Of a DNA stretch of 45,320 nt, positions 23,948 through 30,365 are shown in pieces. Below the pieces are notes generated by a model. That model saw only the letters and a program-made list of their open reading frames with translations, had not been told where the DNA came from and did not search any database. This stretch comes from Lachnospiraceae bacterium UBA938 (GTDB lineage: Bacteria > Bacillota > Clostridia > Lachnospirales > Lachnospiraceae), in assembly GCA_002293475.1 (NCBI GenBank), contig DBDG01000063.1:18635-63954 (forward strand), in the 5' to 3' direction. The translations under genes and the position numbers were made by a program. Numbering within the stretch: position 1 is the first letter of the stretch; each line of letters begins with the position of its first letter.

Positions 23948-24079
23948 TTATATTTTCAGCTTATTAAATCTCTCAGATAACTTAGGCTGATAAAAAATGC
24001 ACATACACGCTGAATTCACATTTGCCTTAGCCACACTTAATGCACCATTTGCAATTCCCTTTAATACGTTCGCTTTCAT
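23948..24079 (-). CDS. agrD: AgrD-like cyclic-lactone autoinducer prepeptide (first copy)
   Basis: The 43-residue peptide has the helix MKANVLKGIANGALSVAK, then NSACMCIFYQPKLS and a charged tail. The predicted ring is CMCIF, the same as in the second copy. Its ATG overlaps the AgrA-like gene's TGA by four bases, a strong sign of coupled expression. GGAG lies seven bases upstream. AgrD needs the membrane protease AgrB for processing; none is encoded in this window, so either a distant AgrB or another protease would have to serve. Confidence 0.9.
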   Translation of the reverse strand: MKANVLKGIANGALSVAKANVNSACMCIFYQPKLSERFNKLKI

Positions 24080-24813
24080 CCTTCTTCTCCTTTGTTTTTC
24101 CTCAACGATATATTGAGGCTCTTTAATAGTTTCTTATAGTTACTCACTCCCAAAGGTATTACTTCACCTGATCTCATAGTTATTTCACCATAATAAAACT
24201 CCTTAACAAACCGAAGATTCACGATATAATTCCGGCTTGCCCTAAAAAAATACGGATGATCCTTTACTTGTTCCTCAATGCTCTTCAGCGTGCCGTAAAA
24301 TTCATCATCACCCGTTTTGGTTTTTATATACACTAATTTATGCCTGACTTCAAAATAAGAAATATCCCGGTAAAATTCCCGGTAAACCACGGAACCAATG
24401 CGGTAAGAGAAACATTCATCCGTGTTTTCTTCTATTTTATCAATCATCCGCTGTAAAACATGGTCTATTTTTGCTTCGGTTATCGGCTTGAGGATAAAGT
24501 CTTGAGCATCAGCCTCGAAAATGTCCATTATCCTATCCTGCCGAAGACTGACATAGATAAGTTTGACCAGATGATTTTTCAGTTCATTTCTTATGCGGCA
24601 ACCCAGCCGGACGCCGTCTAATGTTACGGTTTGTATTTCCAGAAAGATAATGTCATACTTTTCTCCCTCTGCCAGAGCCTGATATAATTCCTCGCCTTGG
24701 GCATATATATCTGTTTCGATCCTAGCAGGGATGAGACGGGCATAATCTGAAATGAATTGTTCTATTATCCAACTTACTTCAATATTATCGCATATCGCTA
24801 TACGATACATCAT
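24076..24813 (-). CDS. AgrA/LytTR-family response regulator with Glu at the phosphorylation site
   Basis: The 245-residue protein has a receiver domain (1-~125) and a LytTR DNA-binding domain (~145-240: VVYREFYRDISYFEV, FFRASRNYIVNL). In the receiver, the acidic pocket reads CDN instead of CDD/E, and the phospho-acceptor region reads IIFLEIQT, with Glu where Asp is expected. The switch Ser (YVSLR) and Lys (ILKPI) remain. Glu can mimic phospho-Asp in some regulators, so the protein may be constitutively active. The start is either 24813 or 24810. It is the first gene of the agr-type operon. Confidence 0.9.
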   Translation of the reverse strand: MMYRIAICDNIEVSWIIEQFISDYARLIPARIETDIYAQGEELYQALAEGEKYDIIFLEIQTVTLDGVRLGCRIRNELKNHLVKLIYVSLRQDRIMDIFEADAQDFILKPITEAKIDHVLQRMIDKIEENTDECFSYRIGSVVYREFYRDISYFEVRHKLVYIKTKTGDDEFYGTLKSIEEQVKDHPYFFRASRNYIVNLRFVKEFYYGEITMRSGEVIPLGVSNYKKLLKSLNISLRKNKGEEG

Positions 24814-24843
24814 CTTTCCCCTTTCGCGTTCGCATATTGACAC

Positions 24844-25210
24844 TAGACTACTGGAAATATATGTTCATCAAATATTATACCCATTATAAATAAAAATGTC
24901 AATTTTTGTCTGTCACATTTCTTCATTTTGGCGATATTTAATGTTATACTATGGGGCATTATTCAAAGATATCTTTTATGTGATCCTTACCGTAATAATA
25001 ATCATAAATTATACTATTAATTACTGCTAACAGATATTTAATAAAGAGCTGATAGAATATCAGTATATTAGAAATTACTTTTTATACCTACAGCAACAGA
25101 ATTATTATAGACAGATTGTTTGTTAACACATGATTATCATATTAATCATATAAAAACACCAGTAATTGTTGAAGATACTCTTCGTATGAAACAGAAATCA
25201 ATATAAACGG
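24844..25210. other. AT-rich intergenic region with the agr promoter
   Basis: Apart from the agr promoter near its left end, I see no gene, strong hairpin or repeat. It marks the start of a distinctly AT-rich stretch that runs to about 26.85 kb, unlike the neighbouring core genes. Confidence 0.6.
24874..24902 (-). promoter_or_regulatory. Promoter of the agr-type operon
   Basis: On the minus strand TTGACA (24897-24902), a 17-base spacer, then TATAAT (24874-24879): a perfect consensus, about 60 bases before the AgrA-like gene. No obvious LytTR direct-repeat site was found next to it. Confidence 0.88.
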
Positions 25211-25501
25211 TCACTTAGACTCTTTTAATATATTTTGTAACAAAATGACATACTCTTCAAATTGCTGCAAGCCAAATGGGGTTATAGTATATGTCGTTTT
25301 AGTTTTCTTTTGATATATCACTTTATATGAAGTAAGGTAATTATGTTCTTCTAATTTAGACAATTGTACGCTCAGATTACCCCGGGTAGTTTTCGTAATC
25401 TCCAAAAGTTCATTAAAAGTTTTGGAAGCACTTATCAGAGATGAAATAATTTTTATTCTCAATGATAGACATAGCATTTCAGGAATACTGCTAAGATTCA
25501 T
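25211..25501 (-). CDS. Small winged-helix transcriptional regulator
   Basis: The 96-residue protein has a winged HTH: LSLRIKIISSLISASKTFNELLEITKTTRGNLSVQLSKLEEHNYLT as helices 1-3 (helix 3 within GNLSVQLSKLEE), then a beta-wing (KTKTTYTITPFGLQQFEEYV). It resembles the MarR/ArsR-like regulators that accompany small membrane proteins in Firmicutes. Its ATG overlaps the membrane protein gene's stop by four bases, so the two are made together. The inducer is unknown. Confidence 0.82.
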   Translation of the reverse strand: MNLSSIPEMLCLSLRIKIISSLISASKTFNELLEITKTTRGNLSVQLSKLEEHNYLTSYKVIYQKKTKTTYTITPFGLQQFEEYVILLQNILKESK

Positions 25502-25932
25502 AAATTGCTCCTTTTCTTTAATAAAAACCCTAGGATAATATAGCCAATATCAACAAATAAAAAGTTGAAGACACCTGACAAAAGCAAAGTCGCCTCATTT
25601 GATGATGCTATGCTAAATGGTATACCAACGTGACTCAAACAAGTGTCGAGAAGCAAGTGAATAAATAAAATACCTATTGATATTATCACGGGATATTTGC
25701 GATTTATCATAAAAGCGTAAATTATAATAAAGATACAGAACAACAAAACATTTGAAAACGAGGACATAATCATTAGTATATAATCTGACGAATCTTCCTT
25801 AGAGTAGTATGAGTTAATTATTCTTAATAAAAGTATCATTATTGGAATTGCCACAATTATCATTCCCCATGTACTCATGAAGCTTAAATAAAATTTATAA
25901 TGAGACGATTTAAATTCATTAAATCGTCTCAT
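25498..25932 (-). CDS. Small four-TM membrane protein of unknown function
   Basis: The 144-residue protein has four hydrophobic spans (about residues 21-40, 55-75, 80-97 and 117-137) and a basic C-terminus (LLKKRSNL). It is not AgrB: there is no HGAGGYH-like motif and it is too short. No Shine-Dalgarno sequence precedes the ATG, which lies in one arm of a perfect 14-bp inverted repeat; the real start may be the Met at codon 19. It is coupled to the winged-helix regulator downstream, like a sensor/regulator pair. Confidence 0.7.
   Translation of the reverse strand: MRRFNEFKSSHYKFYLSFMSTWGMIIVAIPIMILLLRIINSYYSKEDSSDYILMIMSSFSNVLLFCIFIIIYAFMINRKYPVIISIGILFIHLLLDTCLSHVGIPFSIASSNEATLLLSGVFNFLFVDIGYIILGFLLKKRSNL
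25900..25932. promoter_or_regulatory. Perfect 14-bp inverted repeat at the start of the membrane-protein/regulator pair
   Basis: ATGAGACGATTTAA (25900-25913) and its exact complement (25919-25932) are separated by five bases. On the minus strand a weak TTGCTT/TATTTA promoter (25967-25972, 25944-25949) places this at the transcription start, a usual operator position; the adjoining winged-helix protein is the obvious candidate binder. Confidence 0.6.
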
Positions 25933-25952
25933 TTAGTTATATATAAATAATG

Positions 25953-26273
25953 TTACTGCGCGCTATAAGCAAAATCAGCAAATAGTCGAACATTATCAAC
26001 TCTTATACCATCACTTGTCAGGTATGTACCATAATAAGTCACAAGTAAAGATCTACCACCATCAACGATACTGGTATCAGGGCCACTAGTGGGAAAATAC
26101 CCTGCCCCTATCAATAAACCCTGTGTTGTTATTGAAAAAGATACATTTCTAGGATTGCTTATTTGATTCCCGTTAACATCGTAGGTTGCTGTAATTGTAA
26201 AAAAATTTTCAAGTGGCGATGCACCTTTTGTAATTGTCTTAGAAGCTCTTGTAAAGAAGTTGCTATAGTTATC
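25953..26273 (-). pseudogene. 5'-deleted gene for a secreted-type beta-rich protein
   Basis: An open frame of 106 codons ends ...FADFAYSAQ and has a beta-rich, Asn/Thr/Ser-rich composition (ENFFTITATYDVNGNQ, VSFSITTQG), like extracellular proteins of Clostridia. No start codon is in frame: a TAG at 26274-26276 directly precedes it. A good AAAGGAGG stands a few bases further upstream at about 26282-26290. The signal-peptide part appears to have been deleted, leaving the ribosome binding site. I do not recognise the family. Confidence 0.6.
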
Positions 26274-26276
26274 CTA

Positions 26277-26853
26277 TGAATTTATGCCTCCTTTCTTTTA
26301 TATTTTACTATAATATAAAATCATTTCAATGCATATTGTTTAACTCATTGTTTTTATTGTCTAAAATACAGTCAATTTGCTTTACATGCAGTTTAATAAT
26401 TTTAAACAGGAAATTAATTGCAATTAATATAAAAATTCAAAAGATAGATTTAGTTAATCAGTACGCATTTTACTTCTATCGAGAGGGCGTAAAACCGCAA
26501 AGGAGCTTAATGGATATACTTCTAAGTATTTGAGGTAATACAACTTGAGGCATGACAATATTCAACGATAAAATATCAATTTTTGACTATGGCACTCCTT
26601 AATACCATTAATATTTAATGTTATACCACTCATTATTACAAACAATTATTATCTGATATAATTATTTAACAACAAAACCTCATGCCTCAAAGTTAGCAAA
26701 TTATAATCCGTAGCAAACCAATGTTTTCATTTTTTTCGTTCGTACATATACCTTCTTCTCACCATGCCGCCATACCACTCAATGGCGGCATTGTGCTGGG
26801 GAAGATCGTACAAATGAGAATGATATAACCACAATCATCGAAGGGAGTAAAAC
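26277..26853. other. AT-rich intergenic region, no supported gene
   Basis: An 85-codon plus-strand frame (26276-26533) is AT-rich, has no ribosome binding site and no family features, so I do not call it. An 11-bp inverted repeat TTGAGGCATGA (26545-26555) / TCATGCCTCAA (26680-26690) brackets an AT-rich stretch and may be the ends of a small decayed element. Confidence 0.5.
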
Positions 26854-27549
26854 ATGGACAAAGGGAAATCTAATCTGACAGGAGAAACCTATTCAGATCG
26901 TCTGAGCGAAAAAGGAAACTTTATCTACGAACGGGAAGAACTTATAATCAGCGGTCCGCTGCCGATTTCATTCAGAATCAACTACAGCTCCATGGAAGAA
27001 TGGCCGGGAGGATGCATGGGGGAAGGCTGGCGCCATAACTTTGAGACCCGGCTTAGGATCGAGAAGACAGGAGGCCTCACTGTCTGCCGGGCAGACGGCA
27101 AGGAACTCCCCTGCCAAAAGATGCCGGGCGGCCTTTATGCTTCCGTATTGGAAGACCGCCGCGGCAAACTAATTAAGGAAAAGCATGGCTACCGCTACTG
27201 CGATGAGTCAGGCATGTCCTATGTGTTTGATCAGGAAGGAAAAGCCATGCATACCAACGACCGCAACGGCAATACCGTGACTTTTTCCCATGACCAGTAT
27301 GGCAGGCTTACGTCGGCAAAGAGCGCCAACGGCGAACTGACCTATGGCTATAACCGGTCTGGCTATCTGGCCACGATAACCGACCATGCCGGCCGGAAAG
27401 TGACCCTTTGCTATAATTACGGAAAACTGTGGAAGCTGATCGATCCGCTTTGTCATATCTGTACCTATAGCTATAACTGGAACGGGAAACTGGAAAGCGT
27501 CACTGCTCTACATACAACAACCGACCCACTGACCGGGGCCATCCCGTAA
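26854..27549 (+). CDS. Short Rhs/YD-repeat protein
   Basis: The 231-residue protein has the N-terminal part of an Rhs protein: a DUF6531-like start (SGPLPISFRINYSSMEEWPG, GEGWRHNFETRL) and YD-type repeats (YVFDQEGK, VTFSHDQYGRLTSAKS, LTYGYNRSGYLATITD, CTYSYNWNGKLESVT). It ends with TDPLTGAIP and a stop, with no core beta-cage and no C-terminal toxin. GGGAG lies six bases before the ATG. It is either a truncated rhs gene or a short stand-alone form. It faces the DUF368 gene, five bases away. Confidence 0.82.
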   Translation: MDKGKSNLTGETYSDRLSEKGNFIYEREELIISGPLPISFRINYSSMEEWPGGCMGEGWRHNFETRLRIEKTGGLTVCRADGKELPCQKMPGGLYASVLEDRRGKLIKEKHGYRYCDESGMSYVFDQEGKAMHTNDRNGNTVTFSHDQYGRLTSAKSANGELTYGYNRSGYLATITDHAGRKVTLCYNYGKLWKLIDPLCHICTYSYNWNGKLESVTALHTTTDPLTGAIP

Positions 27550-27554
27550 CCGGC

Positions 27555-28406
27555 CTACGCTTCCGGCTTATACTGTTCTTCCAGGCGGCTCATCCATAGC
27601 CCTAGGCAGATCCCGCCCATGCAGGCAACCGCACAGGCCACTGTGCCGAGGCTCAGATAGTTGTAATCAGTCGGAACTATCATGATGGTTGAGGCAAAGA
27701 CAACACCTAGGATGAAATGGAACATCCCGGCATAGGCCTTATTAAAAATGCTGTCAATGAGCTTGGACAGCGCTAGAATAATCAGCAGTCCGCCGATTGC
27801 ACACGGGATGATTACGGCAAAATCAAGGTTTTTGATACCGTCTGTTAAAGGTTTGTACATATTAAGGTAGACCAGAAAATTGGACGGGCTGAGGCCGGGC
27901 ACGATCAAACCAAGCCCGAAGATAGCTCCCCCTAAGATCCAAGTGAAGAAATTGAGCGGCATCTCGCTGTTCACATATCTTTCCATAAACCAAAGAACCG
28001 CCAGCATGGCAATGCCGGTCACCACCGTGATGATGACGTGTTTGGCCGTACGGCCTTTCTTTCCGGCCTGCTTGATCAGCGCCGGGAGGATGCCGACGAT
28101 ACAGCCGATGAAGAACCAGATGATCTGCACCTCATAGTTTTCGAGGAAATAGCTGAGCGCAAAAGAAAGAAAAAAGATACCGGTTACGCCGCCGAACCCT
28201 ACCGGCAGAAAATAAAGTATATTATTCTTAAAATCCTGAGTCAAATGGGCAAGAAAAGAAATCAGTCTTTCGTAAAGGCCGAATACAGCCGCCAGCGCCC
28301 CGCCGCTTACCCCCGGCAGAATTGCCCCTGTGCCGATTAACATACCCTTGCCAAACCGTAGCAGCCAATCCGCCAAACCTTTGTTTTTCAATGATTTACC
28401 CTCCAT
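27555..28406 (-). CDS. DUF368 membrane protein (polyprenyl-phosphate transporter family)
   Basis: The 283-residue membrane protein has the DUF368 signature GTGAILPGVSGGALAAVFGLYERLI near the N-terminus and a related repeat FGLGLIVPGLSPSNFLVYL in the second half, with about eight TM spans. DUF368 proteins have been shown to recycle undecaprenyl phosphate across the membrane for cell-wall synthesis. It directly follows trmD on the same strand, across a perfect 15-bp duplication; no good ribosome binding site is seen. Confidence 0.92.
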   Translation of the reverse strand: MEGKSLKNKGLADWLLRFGKGMLIGTGAILPGVSGGALAAVFGLYERLISFLAHLTQDFKNNILYFLPVGFGGVTGIFFLSFALSYFLENYEVQIIWFFIGCIVGILPALIKQAGKKGRTAKHVIITVVTGIAMLAVLWFMERYVNSEMPLNFFTWILGGAIFGLGLIVPGLSPSNFLVYLNMYKPLTDGIKNLDFAVIIPCAIGGLLIILALSKLIDSIFNKAYAGMFHFILGVVFASTIMIVPTDYNYLSLGTVACAVACMGGICLGLWMSRLEEQYKPEA

Positions 28407-28410
28407 ATTC

Positions 28411-28440
28411 TTATTCTAATTTCCCTTATTCTAATTTCCC
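28411..28440. repeat. Perfect 15-bp tandem duplication between trmD and the DUF368 gene
   Basis: TTATTCTAATTTCCC occurs twice in a row (28411-28425, 28426-28440) and exactly fills the gap after the trmD stop. Copy number would alter the spacing to the DUF368 start codon. Confidence 0.9.
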
Positions 28441-29145
28441 TTACTTTACTTCCTCTTCCCATTTCCGGTACAGATCCGGGCGCCTTTCCTTGGTGCGGCG
28501 GATGGACTGATCCAGCCGCCACTGAGCCACTTTGGCGTGGTCTCCTGACAGCAGTACTTCCGGCACTTGTTTTCCCCGCCATAGCTCCGGGCGGGAATAC
28601 TGCGGATACTCCAGCAGCTGGTCGGAGAAACTTTCTGTTTCACCTGATTCGGTGTTTTTCAGGACGCCGGGAACCATGCGGGCAATGGCATCTATCATCA
28701 CCATCGCCGGCAGCTCACCGCCGGTCAGGACGTAATCGCCGATCGATATGTGATCGGTGACGATCTCTTCCAGGACTCTTTCGTCGATCCCTTCATAATG
28801 GCCGCACAAGATCACCAGTTCTTCTTCATGGGCCAGTTCTCTTGCCAGTTCCTGGTCAAAGACCCTTCCCTGCGGAGTCGCATGGATCACCCGCGGGGAA
28901 ACGCCGGGGCGCAGCTTGGCCGTGACTGCCTGAAAACAATCATATATCGGCTGGGCCTGCATCAGCATGCCGGCGCCGCCGCCATAAGGGTAATCATCGA
29001 CCTTTTTATGTTTATCTGCCGTATAATCCCTGATATTGACCGCTTCCATGGTAATGAAGCCGTTAGCCATCGCCCTGCCGATGATGCTGGTGTTCAGCCC
29101 TTGGATGACCATTTCCGGGAACAGCGTCAATATATGAAAATTCAT
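28441..29145 (-). CDS. trmD: tRNA (guanine-N1)-methyltransferase
   Basis: TrmD methylates G37 of tRNAs and prevents frameshifting. MNFHILTLFPEMV, the cofactor-knot motifs ILCGHYEGIDERV, SIGDYVLTGGELPAMVMIDA and LLSGDHAKVAQWR are all present; 234 residues. The ATG at 29145 matches the family start (MNFHIL); the one at 29151 has its purine-rich motif too close. The order ffh-rpsP-khpA-rimM-trmD is conserved; rplS, normally next, is displaced. Confidence 0.97.
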   Translation of the reverse strand: MNFHILTLFPEMVIQGLNTSIIGRAMANGFITMEAVNIRDYTADKHKKVDDYPYGGGAGMLMQAQPIYDCFQAVTAKLRPGVSPRVIHATPQGRVFDQELARELAHEEELVILCGHYEGIDERVLEEIVTDHISIGDYVLTGGELPAMVMIDAIARMVPGVLKNTESGETESFSDQLLEYPQYSRPELWRGKQVPEVLLSGDHAKVAQWRLDQSIRRTKERRPDLYRKWEEEVK

Positions 29146-29181
29146 CTTCATCCACCTGTTTCTGTGCTGACTGCTTAAAGA

Positions 29182-29688
29182 CTAATCCAACAGCCCGTTC
29201 ATGATATGGACCGTCATCCTATGCTGCTCTATATCCACGGCGAGGATACATTCCTTGATCGCCGGCAGAAGCAGTTCCTTTGCTTCTCCCCGGCTCACGA
29301 CATATACATCGTTGGCGCCTGTTTCCATGACATCCGTCAGCCTCCCAAGCTGCTCCCCCGCTTCGTCTATGACTGTCATGCCGATCAGATCGGCGATAAA
29401 ATACTCGTCCTTTTGGAGCTTCACTGCGTCCTGGCGTTTTACCCACAGGCTCTTGCCCTTATACTTTTCTGCCTCATCGATACTGTCAATGCCCTTGAAC
29501 TTAAGGATGGCAAACTGTTTGAAGAATTTCACGCCTTCGATCACAAGGAAGGGCACCGCCTCTGTTTCTGTCAATACTTGCTTCAGCTTCTTGAACCTTT
29601 TTACATCATCTGTAGTAGGGAATACTTTTACTTCTCCTTTGATGCCGTGTGTCGATGTAATGATTCCTACCTTAAGCTTTTCCTCCAT
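29182..29688 (-). CDS. rimM: 16S rRNA processing protein RimM
   Basis: RimM helps 30S maturation by binding S19. It has the N-terminal beta-barrel motif GIITSTHGIKGEVKVFPTTD and the C-terminal PRC-barrel (YFIADLIGMTVIDEAGEQLG, NDVYVVSRGEAKELLLPAI). The 168 residues are normal. AAAGG lies nine bases before the ATG. A structured stretch separates it from khpA. Confidence 0.97.
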   Translation of the reverse strand: MEEKLKVGIITSTHGIKGEVKVFPTTDDVKRFKKLKQVLTETEAVPFLVIEGVKFFKQFAILKFKGIDSIDEAEKYKGKSLWVKRQDAVKLQKDEYFIADLIGMTVIDEAGEQLGRLTDVMETGANDVYVVSRGEAKELLLPAIKECILAVDIEQHRMTVHIMNGLLD

Positions 29689-29725
29689 ACAGCCTGACCT
29701 TTCATTTCATGCGGTAATGACAATC

Positions 29726-29781
29726 GGGTGACCGCTCCGTCTTTAGCAGACTTTTATCCACGAAAGACGGCTCGGCCACCC
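29726..29781 (-). ncRNA. Long two-part hairpin between khpA and rimM
   Basis: An eight-base stem CCGTCTTT/AAAGACGG (29737-29744, 29763-29770) is extended, past small internal bulges, by a nine-base outer stem (29726-29734 with 29773-29781) that includes one G-T pair; loop of 18 bases. No U-tract follows, so it is not a standard terminator. It may be an mRNA structure between coupled genes. Its identity is unknown. Confidence 0.5.
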
Positions 29782-29813
29782 TGACTGTTTAATTGGGGCG
29801 TGACTGACCGGAC

Positions 29814-30041
29814 TTACATGATCTCCACATCAACCCGTTTGTTCTCTTTCATTGACGCCGCTTTGATCACTGCTCTGATCGCTTTGGCAATCCTGCCCTG
29901 CTTACCGATCACTTTGCCCATATCCGACGGTGCCACATGGAGCTCCAGCGTGGTATGCCGGCCTTCTTCCCTCACGATTACCGCCACATCCTCGGGATGC
30001 TCCACCAGTGCTTTTGCAATTACTTCCACTAATTCCTTCAT
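29814..30041 (-). CDS. khpA: KH-domain RNA-binding protein
   Basis: The 75-residue protein is a single KH domain with the RNA-binding loop GKVIGKQGR (GxxG) after VAPSDM, of the YlqC/KhpA type. In Gram-positive bacteria KhpA forms a complex with KhpB (Jag) and affects cell division and sRNAs. GGAGG lies seven bases before the ATG. It stands in its usual place between rpsP and rimM. Confidence 0.95.
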   Translation of the reverse strand: MKELVEVIAKALVEHPEDVAVIVREEGRHTTLELHVAPSDMGKVIGKQGRIAKAIRAVIKAASMKENKRVDVEIM

Positions 30042-30069
30042 ACCTACACCTCCACTAGGACACGGTCAT

Positions 30070-30315
30070 CTACTTTTCAATCCCTGCCAGTTTAAAAATC
30101 TTGCTGACCACTTCCGTAGGCTGCGCTCCGTTTGCCAGCCACTTTTTGGCCAGTTCTTCATTTACCTTGAAAGTACTCGGATTCGTGTTAGGATCATAAG
30201 TGCCGATTTCTTCGATAAACCTTCCGTCTCTGGGTGACCTTGAATCCGCTACGATGATTCTATAAAAAGGTACCTTCTTCTGCCCCATTCTCCTTAATCT
30301 GATTTTTACTGCCAT
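30070..30315 (-). CDS. rpsP: 30S ribosomal protein S16
   Basis: The 81-residue protein begins MAVKIRLRRMGQKKVPFYRI, with VADSRSPRDGRFIEEIGTYD and KWLANGAQPTEVVSKI, as in all S16 proteins. GGAGG lies seven bases before the ATG. It sits between ffh and khpA. Confidence 0.98.
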   Translation of the reverse strand: MAVKIRLRRMGQKKVPFYRIIVADSRSPRDGRFIEEIGTYDPNTNPSTFKVNEELAKKWLANGAQPTEVVSKIFKLAGIEK

Positions 30316-30365
30316 TTCGTCACCTCCAAAATTATTATTATTCTTATCGTATATATTTGAAATCC

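Noticed and set aside
25498..25932. Membrane protein as the missing AgrB
   Set aside because: It has 144 residues, lacks the conserved His/Cys motifs of AgrB, and is coupled to a winged-helix regulator.
26276..26533. 85-codon plus-strand frame
   Set aside because: AT-rich, no ribosome binding site, hydrophobic by base composition only, and it overlaps the ribosome-binding region of the decayed gene on the other strand.
26545..26690. Insertion sequence from the 11-bp inverted repeat
   Set aside because: No transposase frame lies inside and no target duplication is evident; kept only as a possible decayed element.
29726..29781. tRNA or known riboswitch
   Set aside because: No cloverleaf, no anticodon or T-loop motif, and no ligand-core sequence that I recognise.
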